Assembly: GCF_012569045.1 (NCBI RefSeq)
Contig: NZ_CP046196.1
Location: 67,290 to 131,289, forward strand
From: Enterobacteriaceae endosymbiont of Donacia sparganii
GTDB taxonomy: Bacteria; Pseudomonadota; Gammaproteobacteria; Enterobacterales; Enterobacteriaceae
Length of the DNA stretch: 64,000 nucleotides
Direction: 5' to 3'
Under the pieces are notes generated by a model. It did not search any database and was not told the DNA's origin. It saw only the letters and a list, made by a program, of their open reading frames with translations. The translations under genes and the position numbers were made by a program. This document shows, one piece after another, positions 39,599 to 48,192 of this stretch. The first letter of the stretch is position 1. Each line of letters starts with the position of its first letter.

Positions 39599-40372
39599 AT
39601 GTTAACAAAAATAATAAAATTTAGACAAAATAATTTTTCCTTCTATGTAATTTATTTATATAATAATAAACCTGAGCTTATATATAATGCAATTAAAAAA
39701 AAAATAAATCATTCTCCTGTGTTTTTTAAAAAAATATCAGTTATTATAAATATTTATCATATAAAAAATGAAATGGATTGGGAAAAAGTTTATAATGCTA
39801 TTATTTCTACAGGAATTAATATTATAGGAGTTAGTGGTTGTAATAATAAAAATATAATAAAAATTATACATAATACTGGTATACCTATTTTATTTACAAA
39901 TAATAAAGATAATAAAAAAATTCAGAATATTGATATTAAAGAACAGAAAATAAATAAAAATACTTATAATACAACACAAAAATCTATTATTAAAATAATA
40001 AAAGAAAAAAGTTCATTATTACTAAATAAAAATATTATTTATAATAAAAGTAAAATTATTTATAATCCAATTAGATCAGGACAACAAATTTATGCTTATA
40101 ATAGTGATCTAATTATTGTAAATAATGTTAGTACAGGAGCTGAATTAATAGCAGATGGTAATATTCATATTTATGGTTTTATGAGAGGAAAAGCTTTATC
40201 TGGAGCTAATGGAGATAAAAATTGTCAAATTTTTTGTAATCAATTATTTGCTGAATTACTATCTATTGCTGGTGAATATTTACTTCAAGATCAAATTCCT
40301 AAAAAATTTTTAGGAAAATCATCAAGAATATATTTAAAAAATAAAGTATTAACAATAAAATTATGTAATTAA
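39599..40372 (+). CDS. minC: Septum site-determining protein MinC
   Basis: Inhibits FtsZ polymerisation away from mid-cell. 257 residues (231 in E. coli); the extra length is a Lys/Asn-rich linker between the N-terminal FtsZ-inhibiting domain (about 1-110) and the C-terminal beta-helix (about 155-257). The C-domain is well conserved: RSGQQIYAYNSDLIIVNNVSTGAE-type repeats, with MRGKALSGANGD. GGCGAT precedes the ATG. First gene of minCDE. Confidence 0.94.
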   Translation: MLTKIIKFRQNNFSFYVIYLYNNKPELIYNAIKKKINHSPVFFKKISVIINIYHIKNEMDWEKVYNAIISTGINIIGVSGCNNKNIIKIIHNTGIPILFTNNKDNKKIQNIDIKEQKINKNTYNTTQKSIIKIIKEKSSLLLNKNIIYNKSKIIYNPIRSGQQIYAYNSDLIIVNNVSTGAELIADGNIHIYGFMRGKALSGANGDKNCQIFCNQLFAELLSIAGEYLLQDQIPKKFLGKSSRIYLKNKVLTIKLCN

Positions 40373-40405
40373 ATTTATTTTAGTTTACTGTTAAGGAACA
40401 TTCTA

Positions 40406-41215
40406 ATGCGTATAATTGTTGTTACTTCTGGTAAAGGTGGAGTAGGAAAAACTACTTCTAGTGCAGCTATAGCTACAGGACTAGCAAAAAATGGTAAAAA
40501 AACTGCTGTTATTGATTTTGATATTGGATTACGTAATCTTGATTTAATAATGGGTTGTGAAAGAAGAGTTGTGTATGATTTTATCAATGTTTTACAAGGA
40601 GAAGCAACATTAAATCAAGCTTTAATAAAAGATAAAAAACATAAAAATTTATATATTTTACCTGCTTCTCAAACAAAAAATAAAGATGCTTTAACTTATA
40701 AAGGAGTAGAAGTAATTTTAAAAAATTTACGTATTATGAATTTTGATTTTATCATATGTGATTCACCCGCAGGAATTGAGACAGGAGCTTTAACTGCATT
40801 ATATTTTGCTGATGAAGCAATTATTACTACTAATCCTGAAATCTCTTCTATTAGAGATTCTGATAGAATTTTAGGTATTATTTCATCACAATCTAAAAGA
40901 GCTAAATATGGAGAAAATCCTATAAAAGAATATTTATTATTAACACGTTATAATCCTATAAGAGTTGATTGTGGTGATATGTTAAGTATTGATGATATTA
41001 TAGAAATTTTAGGAATTAGAATAATAGGTGTAATACCAGAAGATCCTTTAGTTTTAAGAGCATCAAATCAAGGTAAAAGTATAATTTTACATGATAATTC
41101 TAATGCTTCATTAGCATATACTGACGCAGTTAAACGTTTATTAGGAGAAAAAATTCCTTTACGTTTTATAAAAAATAAACAAAAAAATTTTTTACAACGT
41201 TGGTTTTGGAGATAA
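40406..41215 (+). CDS. minD: Septum site-determining ATPase MinD
   Basis: ParA-like ATPase that cycles on and off the membrane and recruits MinC. 269 residues (270 in E. coli). The deviant Walker A GKGGVGKTT is at residues 10-18, and switch motifs DFDIGLRNLD and CDSPAGIE are intact. The C-terminal amphipathic membrane helix is kept (FLQRWFW). It starts 33 bases after minC and ends one base before minE. Confidence 0.97.
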   Translation: MRIIVVTSGKGGVGKTTSSAAIATGLAKNGKKTAVIDFDIGLRNLDLIMGCERRVVYDFINVLQGEATLNQALIKDKKHKNLYILPASQTKNKDALTYKGVEVILKNLRIMNFDFIICDSPAGIETGALTALYFADEAIITTNPEISSIRDSDRILGIISSQSKRAKYGENPIKEYLLLTRYNPIRVDCGDMLSIDDIIEILGIRIIGVIPEDPLVLRASNQGKSIILHDNSNASLAYTDAVKRLLGEKIPLRFIKNKQKNFLQRWFWR

Positions 41216-41216
41216 T

Positions 41217-41504
41217 ATGAATTTTATTAATTTTTTTTTATCAAGAAAAAAGAAAACTGCTAATATTGCTAAAAAAAGACTACAGATTATTATATCAGAA
41301 GAATCAAAAAAAGGATATGTGTATCCTTGTTATATAACACAATTAAAACAAGAAATATTAAAAGTTATTTCTAAATATGTTAAAATTAATCCAAATATGA
41401 TTAATATAGAGTTAGATGATAAAAAAAATAATATATCAACATTGGAATTAAATATTATTTTACCTAAAACAAAAAAATGTATAAAAAAAATGAATGATAA
41501 ATAA
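41217..41504 (+). CDS. minE: Cell division topological specificity factor MinE
   Basis: Stimulates MinD ATPase to drive pole-to-pole oscillation. 95 residues (88 in E. coli). The N-terminal membrane-binding and anti-MinCD segment (FFLSRKKKTANIAKKRL) and the C-terminal dimer domain are recognisable. A complete Min system implies the cells still place septa accurately. It ends nine bases before the convergent tsaB. Confidence 0.94.
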   Translation: MNFINFFLSRKKKTANIAKKRLQIIISEESKKGYVYPCYITQLKQEILKVISKYVKINPNMINIELDDKKNNISTLELNIILPKTKKCIKKMNDK

Positions 41505-41513
41505 AATTTATAT

Positions 41514-42191
41514 TTATAATATATTTTTAATATAATTAATTTTATAATATTTTTTAATTTTTTTATTATTTAATAAAATATTATTAATAATATCAATAAT
41601 TTCTTCTGAAGAAGGTTTATTAGAAATAAAATGTATTTTTAAGTTTTTATTTAATATTTTTTTTATATCATATTCTATATATTTATTTATATTAGAAATT
41701 AATACCCATATTCCTTTTAATAATAAGATTTTACTTAAAAAATCATTATAATTTAATAAACATTCATTTTTTTTACCAATCCATAAACCTTTATAATTTT
41801 TTCTATATAAAGAGAAATACAAAAGATTTTTATTACATTTAACTATAGTTATTACATTTTTAATTCCTGTTTTTTTCCATGATTTTTCAGCTAAAATCAT
41901 TAAATGTGATATTCCTATTTTAGGAATATTAAGAGCATAAGATATACTTTCTATTGTTGCTATGCCTATTCTTATACTTGTAAAATTTCCAGGACCTAAA
42001 TTATATCCTAATAAATTAATTTCAGATAATAATATTTTAGTTTCTTTTAAAATATTATTAATTAAATTTAATATATATTTTATATGTGAACAAGGACAAA
42101 ATTTTATTTTATTGTAAATAATTTTATTATTTTTTAAGGTAATTAAACAATATTCAGTAGAAGTATCAATAGCTAAAATATTTTTATACAT
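41514..42191 (-). CDS. tsaB: tRNA N6-threonylcarbamoyladenosine synthesis protein TsaB
   Basis: Scaffold partner of TsaD in making t6A at position 37 of ANN-decoding tRNAs. 225 residues (231 in E. coli). The ASKHA fold shows the N-terminal phosphate loop IDTSTEYC and the conserved LGPGNFTSIRIG motif. The second half is poorly conserved. Known as yeaZ in older annotation. Confidence 0.92.
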   Translation of the reverse strand: MYKNILAIDTSTEYCLITLKNNKIIYNKIKFCPCSHIKYILNLINNILKETKILLSEINLLGYNLGPGNFTSIRIGIATIESISYALNIPKIGISHLMILAEKSWKKTGIKNVITIVKCNKNLLYFSLYRKNYKGLWIGKKNECLLNYNDFLSKILLLKGIWVLISNINKYIEYDIKKILNKNLKIHFISNKPSSEEIIDIINNILLNNKKIKKYYKINYIKNIL

Positions 42192-42452
42192 ATAATTTTT
42201 AATTAGATATAAATTTATTGTTTAAAATTTAAATTATGTTATAATTTTACTGTTTTTAATAAATTTTAAAACTATTTTATATAATAATTATAATATAATA
42301 TTATATTAAATAAAATATTAAATATTAAAATTAATTATTAATATTATAATTAATAATTTTATTTTTTTTTTAAAAAGTAAAATTTATTTATCGTATTGTT
42401 ATGAGATATAAAATAAATAATAATTAATATGAGGGTATAGAGGTATAAACTC

Positions 42453-42980
42453 ATGACAACAATAGTTAGTGTAAGGAAAAATAATAATGTAGTAATTGGT
42501 GGCGATGGACAAGCAACTCTTGGTCATATTATAATGAAAGGAAATGTTAAAAAAATTCGCAAATTATATAATAATACAGTTATTGCAGGTTTTGCAGGTG
42601 GTACTGCAGATGCTTTTACTCTTTTTGAATTATTTGAACAAAAATTAGAAATATATCAAGGTAATTTAATAAAATCAGCAGTAGAATTAGCCAAAGATTG
42701 GAGAACAGATCGTATGTTACGTAAATTAGAGGCTTTATTAGTAATTGCAGATAAAGTTACTTCTTTAATAATTACCGGTAGTGGAGATGTTATACAACCT
42801 GAGAATAATATAGTAACTATCGGTTCTGGTGGGCCATATGCACAAGCATCAGCTCGTGCTTTGTTTGAAAATACTAATTTAAGTGCATATGAAATAGTTA
42901 AAAAATCTTTAAATATAGCAGGAGATATTTGCATATATACTAATCATAATTTTACTATTGAAGAATTACCATCTAAATAA
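42453..42980 (+). CDS. hslV: ATP-dependent protease subunit HslV (ClpQ)
   Basis: Proteolytic double-ring subunit of the HslUV protease. 175 residues (176 in E. coli). The catalytic threonine follows the initiator methionine (MTTIVSVRK), with GDGQATLG and the catalytic-support GSGGPYAQA motifs intact. The 261-base gap upstream, shared with divergent tsaB, is almost pure A/T; I could not find a heat-shock sigma-32 promoter (no CTTGAA box). hslU follows. Confidence 0.97.
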   Translation: MTTIVSVRKNNNVVIGGDGQATLGHIIMKGNVKKIRKLYNNTVIAGFAGGTADAFTLFELFEQKLEIYQGNLIKSAVELAKDWRTDRMLRKLEALLVIADKVTSLIITGSGDVIQPENNIVTIGSGGPYAQASARALFENTNLSAYEIVKKSLNIAGDICIYTNHNFTIEELPSK

Positions 42981-43000
42981 GCATGAGGAAAATGCTAATT

Positions 43001-44320
43001 ATGTCTGAGATGACTCCAAAAGAAATTGTTAATGAATTAGATAAATTTATTATTGGGCAAGAAAGTGCAAAAAAAGCTGTAGCTATAGCGTTAAGAAACC
43101 GTTGGCGTCGTATGCAACTAGATGAAAATTTAAGACAGGAAGTAACACCTAAAAATATATTAATGATAGGGCCTACTGGTGTAGGAAAAACAGAAATTGC
43201 ACGTAGATTAGCAAAATTAGCTAATGCACCCTTTATAAAAGTAGAAGCTACTAAATTTACTGAAATTGGTTATGTTGGTAAAGAAGTAGATTCTATTATT
43301 CGTGATTTAACTGATGTTTCTATAAAAATGATAAGGATACAAGCATTTAATAAAAATTGTAATAGAGCAAAAGAAATGGCGGAAGAAAGAATTCTTAATG
43401 TTTTAATTCCAAATAAAAATAATTGGAATAATGATAATAATATGGAATTAATTCGTCAAAAATTAAAAATTAAACTTAAAAATGGATTATTAGATAATCA
43501 AGAAATTGAAATTAATGTATCTAGTACCCCTATGGGTATTGAAATTATGGCTCCTCCAGGAATGGAAGAAATGACTAGTCAATTACAGTCACTATTTCAA
43601 AATTTAGGAGGTAATAAACAAAAAAAACGTAAATTAAAAATTAAGGATGCTATTAAATTATTAATAGAAGAAGAAGCAGGGAAATTACTTAATAATGAAG
43701 ATATTAAACAAAAAGCTATAGAAGCAGTAGAACAAAATGGTATTGTTTTTTTAGATGAAATAGATAAAATTTGTAGAAGAAGTCATAATGTATCTTCTGA
43801 TATTTCTAGAGAAGGAGTACAGAGAGATTTATTACCGTTAGTTGAAGGATGTACTGTATCAACAAAACATGGGATGGTTAAAACAGATCATATTTTATTT
43901 ATTGCTTCAGGATCATTTCAAATATCTAAACCTTCTGATTTAATACCTGAATTACAAGGTAGATTACCTATTAGAGTAGAATTAAAAGCACTTACTAGTA
44001 ATGATTTTGAAAGAATTTTAATAGAACCTAATGCATCTATAACAGTACAATATAAAGCATTATTAGCTACTGAAAAAGTAGATATCATCTTTACTAAAGA
44101 TGGTATTAAAAAAATAGCAGAATCTGCTTGGAAAGTTAATGAAACTACTGAAAATATAGGAGCAAGAAGATTACATACTGTTCTAGAATATTTAATGTCT
44201 GATATATCTTATGAAGCTAATGAATATAATAATAAATCAATTATTATTGATAAAAATTATGTAAGTAAACATCTTGACACATTAATAATTAATGAGGATA
44301 TTAGTAGATATATTTTATAA
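43001..44320 (+). CDS. hslU: ATP-dependent protease ATPase subunit HslU (ClpY)
   Basis: AAA+ unfoldase that feeds substrates into HslV. 439 residues from ATG 43001 (443 in E. coli); an earlier in-frame ATG at 42983 adds six residues that do not match the family, and [10 protein letters not shown] is the standard start. Walker [10 protein letters not shown] is near residue 57, Walker B is FLDEIDK, and the I-domain is slightly shortened. The C-terminal ISRYIL, which inserts into HslV to activate it, is kept. It is the heat-shock protease seen in this window. Confidence 0.96.
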   Translation: MSEMTPKEIVNELDKFIIGQESAKKAVAIALRNRWRRMQLDENLRQEVTPKNILMIGPTGVGKTEIARRLAKLANAPFIKVEATKFTEIGYVGKEVDSIIRDLTDVSIKMIRIQAFNKNCNRAKEMAEERILNVLIPNKNNWNNDNNMELIRQKLKIKLKNGLLDNQEIEINVSSTPMGIEIMAPPGMEEMTSQLQSLFQNLGGNKQKKRKLKIKDAIKLLIEEEAGKLLNNEDIKQKAIEAVEQNGIVFLDEIDKICRRSHNVSSDISREGVQRDLLPLVEGCTVSTKHGMVKTDHILFIASGSFQISKPSDLIPELQGRLPIRVELKALTSNDFERILIEPNASITVQYKALLATEKVDIIFTKDGIKKIAESAWKVNETTENIGARRLHTVLEYLMSDISYEANEYNNKSIIIDKNYVSKHLDTLIINEDISRYIL

Positions 44321-44359
44321 TAAATTTTTTTATTTTTTTTAATAAAATAAAAAAATTTA
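44321..44359. terminator. Bidirectional terminator between hslU and hisI
   Basis: A 16-base perfect inverted repeat (44321-44336 with 44344-44359, seven-base loop) begins at the base after the hslU stop. It is built only of A and T with T runs at both ends. Its position between convergent genes supports a shared terminator. Confidence 0.6.
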
Positions 44360-44395
44360 TAAAATAAAATTTTATTAAAATTAATCTAAATAAAA

Positions 44396-45004
44396 TTAAG
44401 AATTTCTTTTCTTTAAAATTTTTATAATATCATTTAAATTAATATTTTTTATTTTTAATAAAACAATTAAATGATATACTAAATCAGCTGTTTCTTGCAT
44501 AGTTTCTTTTTTATTATTATCATTTGCAGCTATAATAGTTTCTATGGCTTCTTCTCCTACTTTTTGTGATATTCTTTTTAAACCACTTTGGTATAAATCA
44601 TAAGTATATGAAGATTCTATAGAATACTTTTTTTTATCTAAAATTTTTTCTAATAAATATAAAAAAGTAAAATCTGAAATAATATTTTTAAAACAACTAT
44701 ATTCATTTAAATGACATGTTTTATTAATAGGATTAACTAAAATAAGTAATGTATCTTTATCACAATCTATTGCAATTTTTTTAACATATAGAAAATTACC
44801 TGTTGTTTCTCCTTTAGTCCATATTTTATTTTTAGTTCTAGAAAAAAATGTAACTTTTTTAGTTTCTAATGTTATTTTCAGAGATTTTTGATTCATATAT
44901 GCATGCATAAGTACTTGTCCAGAAATTTTATGTTGTATAATAACTGGAATTAATCCTTTTGTTTTTAACCAATTTAGATCATTTATAGAATTTAGTATTA
45001 ACAT
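44396..45004 (-). CDS. hisI: Bifunctional phosphoribosyl-AMP cyclohydrolase / phosphoribosyl-ATP pyrophosphatase
   Basis: Steps 2 and 3 of histidine synthesis. 202 residues (203 in E. coli). The N-terminal cyclohydrolase domain has [18 protein letters not shown] and metal-binding DCDKDTLL and CH motifs; the C-terminal pyrophosphatase domain has [13 protein letters not shown]. It overlaps hisF by seven bases and is the last gene of the his operon. Confidence 0.97.
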   Translation of the reverse strand: MLILNSINDLNWLKTKGLIPVIIQHKISGQVLMHAYMNQKSLKITLETKKVTFFSRTKNKIWTKGETTGNFLYVKKIAIDCDKDTLLILVNPINKTCHLNEYSCFKNIISDFTFLYLLEKILDKKKYSIESSYTYDLYQSGLKRISQKVGEEAIETIIAANDNNKKETMQETADLVYHLIVLLKIKNINLNDIIKILKKRNS

Positions 45005-45777
45005 AGTCTTACCTCAATATTTTTTTTAGATAAAAATTTTTTTAATGTATTAATATTAATAATATTTTTATGAAATACTGATGCAGCTAGAGCACCATCA
45101 ACATTTATTTCTTTGTTAAAAACATGATAAAAATCTTTTAAAGAACCTGCACCTCCAGAAGCAATTAAAGGAATTTTACAAATTTTTCTAATTTTTTTTA
45201 ATTGTATTAAATCATAACCATTGCATAATCCATCTTGATTCATCATATTTAATACTATTTCTCCAGCTCCTAATTCTTGTACTTTTTTAATCCATTCTAT
45301 TGTTTCCCAAGGAGTTTTTTTAGTATATTTTGTATTACCAGTATATTTATATACACAATATTTTTTAGTTTCTTTGTTATACCAAGAATCTATTCCTATA
45401 ACAATACATTGTTTACCAAAATATTTGGATAATTTTGTTATTAAATAAGGATTATCTAATGCAGGAGTATTTATAGATATTTTTTCCGCTCCTAAATATA
45501 ATATTTTAGCAGCATCATCTATAGATTTAATACCACCTGCTATACAGATAGGTATACTAATTTTTTTAGCAATTTGTGATATCCATTTTTTATCTACTAA
45601 TCGTTTATCAATAGATGCTGTAATATCATAAAATACTAATTCATCAGCTCCCTCTTTATCATATTTAGTAGCTAGGGATAAAATATCTCCTATAATTTTA
45701 TGATTTTTAAATTGTTTCCCTTTTACTACTACATCTTTATAAACATCTAAACAGGGAATTATTCTTTTTGCCAACAT
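44998..45777 (-). CDS. hisF: Imidazole glycerol phosphate synthase, cyclase subunit
   Basis: Uses ammonia from HisH to form imidazole glycerol phosphate and AICAR. 259 residues (258 in E. coli), a single TIM barrel. Catalytic aspartates are in IPCLDVYKD and [11 protein letters not shown]-type segments, and the phosphate sites in AGGIKS and ASGGAGS. It overlaps hisA upstream by 19 bases, pointing to coupled translation. Confidence 0.97.
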   Translation of the reverse strand: MLAKRIIPCLDVYKDVVVKGKQFKNHKIIGDILSLATKYDKEGADELVFYDITASIDKRLVDKKWISQIAKKISIPICIAGGIKSIDDAAKILYLGAEKISINTPALDNPYLITKLSKYFGKQCIVIGIDSWYNKETKKYCVYKYTGNTKYTKKTPWETIEWIKKVQELGAGEIVLNMMNQDGLCNGYDLIQLKKIRKICKIPLIASGGAGSLKDFYHVFNKEINVDGALAASVFHKNIININTLKKFLSKKNIEVRLC

Positions 45778-46499
45778 AAATTAGCCTCTTTAATAGTAAA
45801 TTTTTTTTCTAAAAAAGCTCTTCCTATAATTATATTTTTTACGCCACTATTTTTTAAATTTAAAATATCTTGTAAAGTAGAAATACCTCCTGATGCTTGA
45901 AAAAATATTTCTGGATATTTTTTAACTATTTCAGTATATAAATTTATATTTGGTCCTAAAAAAGTTCCATCTCGAGAAATATCAGTACATAACACATATT
46001 TTAATCCTATATTTAAAAATTTTTCTATAATATCTTCAAAAATCATATTACTTTTATTTTGCCAGCCATTTATAAAAATTATTTTTTCATAATTTTTATT
46101 AAATTTAATATCTAATGCTAAAATAATAGAATGTGGATTATATAAATTAAACCATTTTTGTACATTTTTAAAATCTTTAATTATTGAAGATCCTAATATA
46201 ATTTGAGCATTAGGTATTAAATCAAAAATTAAATCTATATCCTTTTGGGATCTAATACCTCCCCCTATTTGTATAGAAGGTATTTGATATTTAGAAATTT
46301 CTTTTAATAGGTTAATTTGTTTTTTATTAGGATTTTTAGCTCCATCTAAATCTACAATATGGATTTTTTTTGCTCCTTCTTTAAGACATTTTTGTATATA
46401 AAATAAAGGTTCATATAAATATTTACGTTTTAAATTAAACTTTCCTTGATGTAATCTAACTACTTCTCCTTTTATTAAATCAATTGCTGGAATAATCAT
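45759..46499 (-). CDS. hisA: ProFAR isomerase
   Basis: Fourth enzyme of the pathway, an Amadori isomerase with a TIM barrel. 246 residues (245 in E. coli). The catalytic aspartate is in [17 protein letters not shown], and the second in [13 protein letters not shown]; phosphate-binding GGGIRS and ASGGIS motifs are intact. It is homologous to HisF next door. Confidence 0.97.
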   Translation of the reverse strand: MIIPAIDLIKGEVVRLHQGKFNLKRKYLYEPLFYIQKCLKEGAKKIHIVDLDGAKNPNKKQINLLKEISKYQIPSIQIGGGIRSQKDIDLIFDLIPNAQIILGSSIIKDFKNVQKWFNLYNPHSIILALDIKFNKNYEKIIFINGWQNKSNMIFEDIIEKFLNIGLKYVLCTDISRDGTFLGPNINLYTEIVKKYPEIFFQASGGISTLQDILNLKNSGVKNIIIGRAFLEKKFTIKEANLCWQKE

Positions 46500-46509
46500 A
46501 TTTATAGTT

Positions 46510-47100
46510 TTATATTTTTAAAAAATTTTTAATTAATTGTATACCATTAATTCCTGATCTTTCTGGATGAAATTGTACTCCAAAAAAATTTTTTTTCTGA
46601 ATAACAGAACTAAAAATATTATCATAATTAGTAGTAGCTACTGTATAATCATTAATATTAACTTTATAACTGTGTGAAAAATAAAAATAAGAATTTTTAT
46701 TAATATTATTGAATAATGGCGATGATTTTATATTATTTACTTTATTCCAGCCCATATGAGGAACTGGTATATGTTTATTATTCATTAATTGAGAAAAATA
46801 ATCTAAAATTCCTAATGTAGAAATTCCATTATTTTCTTCACTATATTTACCTAAAATTTGCATACCTAAACATATCCCTAAAATATCTTTTTTACAATTT
46901 TGAATTAATTTTATTAAATTATCATTTTTTAATTTTTTAATTATAGAATTTGCTGAACCTACTCCTGGTAAAAAAATTTTATCAGCATTTAAAATTACAT
47001 CTTTTTTATTTGTAATTTCAGAATTAAATCCTATTTTTTTTATAGTAGTTTTTAAAGAATAAAAATTACCACAAGATGTATCTAAAATAACAATTTTCAA
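46510..47100 (-). CDS. hisH: Imidazole glycerol phosphate synthase, glutaminase subunit
   Basis: Class I glutamine amidotransferase that feeds ammonia to HisF. 196 residues (E. coli 196). The nucleophilic cysteine is in GICLGMQILG, and the His-Glu pair in FHPERSG. GVGSAN near the N-terminus is the oxyanion region. It overlaps hisB by four bases. Confidence 0.97.
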   Translation of the reverse strand: MKIVILDTSCGNFYSLKTTIKKIGFNSEITNKKDVILNADKIFLPGVGSANSIIKKLKNDNLIKLIQNCKKDILGICLGMQILGKYSEENNGISTLGILDYFSQLMNNKHIPVPHMGWNKVNNIKSSPLFNNINKNSYFYFSHSYKVNINDYTVATTNYDNIFSSVIQKKNFFGVQFHPERSGINGIQLIKNFLKI

Positions 47101-48164
47101 TTTAAAACTCCTTTTGAACTAGGAATAATGTTATTTACAATTTTTATAGCTTTTTTTAAAGAACATCCAAATGCTTTAAATAAGCTTTCAACTTTATGAT
47201 GATCATTTTCTCCTGTAGCTTTTAAATATATATTACATGACATAGAATATGATAAAGAATAAAAAAAATGTTTAATCATTTCTGTACTTAAATCACCAAT
47301 TTTTTGATATTTAAAATTTACATAATATTGTAAATATGGTCTACCAGATAGATCTAATGAACATTGAGCTAATGATTCATCCATTGGTAAAAAAAAACCA
47401 AATCTATTAATACCTCTTTTATTACCAAGAGCTTTAGAAAAAGCTTGTCCTAATGCTATTGCAATATCTTCTATAGTATGATGATCATCAATAAATAAAT
47501 CTCCTTTACTATAAATATTTAAAAGAAATCCTCCATGTATTGCTATTTGTTCTAACATATGATTTAAAAAATTAATTCCAGTATTAATAATATTTTTACC
47601 TTTTTTATTTAATAATAATTCTACATTTATTGTAGTTTCTTTTGTTATTCTTTTTATTATAGCATATCTTTTTATTGGTGTTAATTTTGTTAAAATATCT
47701 AACCAATTACATATTTTTTTATTATATAAAATACCTTGAATACCAATGTTTTTTGCTAATTCAATATCAGTTAAACGATCACCTATAACATAACTATTTT
47801 TTTTATCTAAATTATTATTTAAATATGGTTTTAATAATGTTAAATTTGGTTTTCGACATAAACAATTATCATAAGAATAATGAGGACAAATAAAAATATT
47901 TTCAAATTCTATATTTTGTGATTTAAAAATATTAATCATAAAATTATGGGGAATATTAAAAGATTTATGAGAGAAAGATTTACTTCCTAAACCATCTTGG
48001 TTTGTAATTATTACAAATAAATAAGAAAGTTTTTTTAAAGCTGATAATGTAATAATAACATTTTTTTCAAAAAATAATTTATTAATATGATCAATTTGAT
48101 AATTATTTTTAGGTTCAGATATTAAAGTTCCATCTCTATCTATAAAAAGTATTTTTTTTAACAT
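47097..48164 (-). CDS. hisB: Histidinol-phosphatase / imidazoleglycerol-phosphate dehydratase
   Basis: Bifunctional: the N-terminal HAD phosphatase (about residues 1-165) performs step 8, and the C-terminal dehydratase (about 166-355) step 6. 355 residues, the enterobacterial fused form. The phosphatase has DRDGTL and the zinc cysteines in CPHYSYDNCLC. The dehydratase has HMLEQIAIHGG, DDHHTIEDIAIALG and NDHHKVESLFKAFG metal motifs. The fused form is typical of gammaproteobacteria. Confidence 0.97.
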   Translation of the reverse strand: MLKKILFIDRDGTLISEPKNNYQIDHINKLFFEKNVIITLSALKKLSYLFVIITNQDGLGSKSFSHKSFNIPHNFMINIFKSQNIEFENIFICPHYSYDNCLCRKPNLTLLKPYLNNNLDKKNSYVIGDRLTDIELAKNIGIQGILYNKKICNWLDILTKLTPIKRYAIIKRITKETTINVELLLNKKGKNIINTGINFLNHMLEQIAIHGGFLLNIYSKGDLFIDDHHTIEDIAIALGQAFSKALGNKRGINRFGFFLPMDESLAQCSLDLSGRPYLQYYVNFKYQKIGDLSTEMIKHFFYSLSYSMSCNIYLKATGENDHHKVESLFKAFGCSLKKAIKIVNNIIPSSKGVLN

Positions 48165-48192
48165 ATAGTATTTCTTTTTTTATAAAATTTTC

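Noticed and set aside
42192-42452. Heat-shock promoter before hslV
   Set aside because: No CTTGAA or CCCCAT-like boxes found in the A/T-rich gap.
42983-43000. Upstream ATG for hslU
   Set aside because: The six extra residues do not match the family and overlap the likely ribosome site GAGG.
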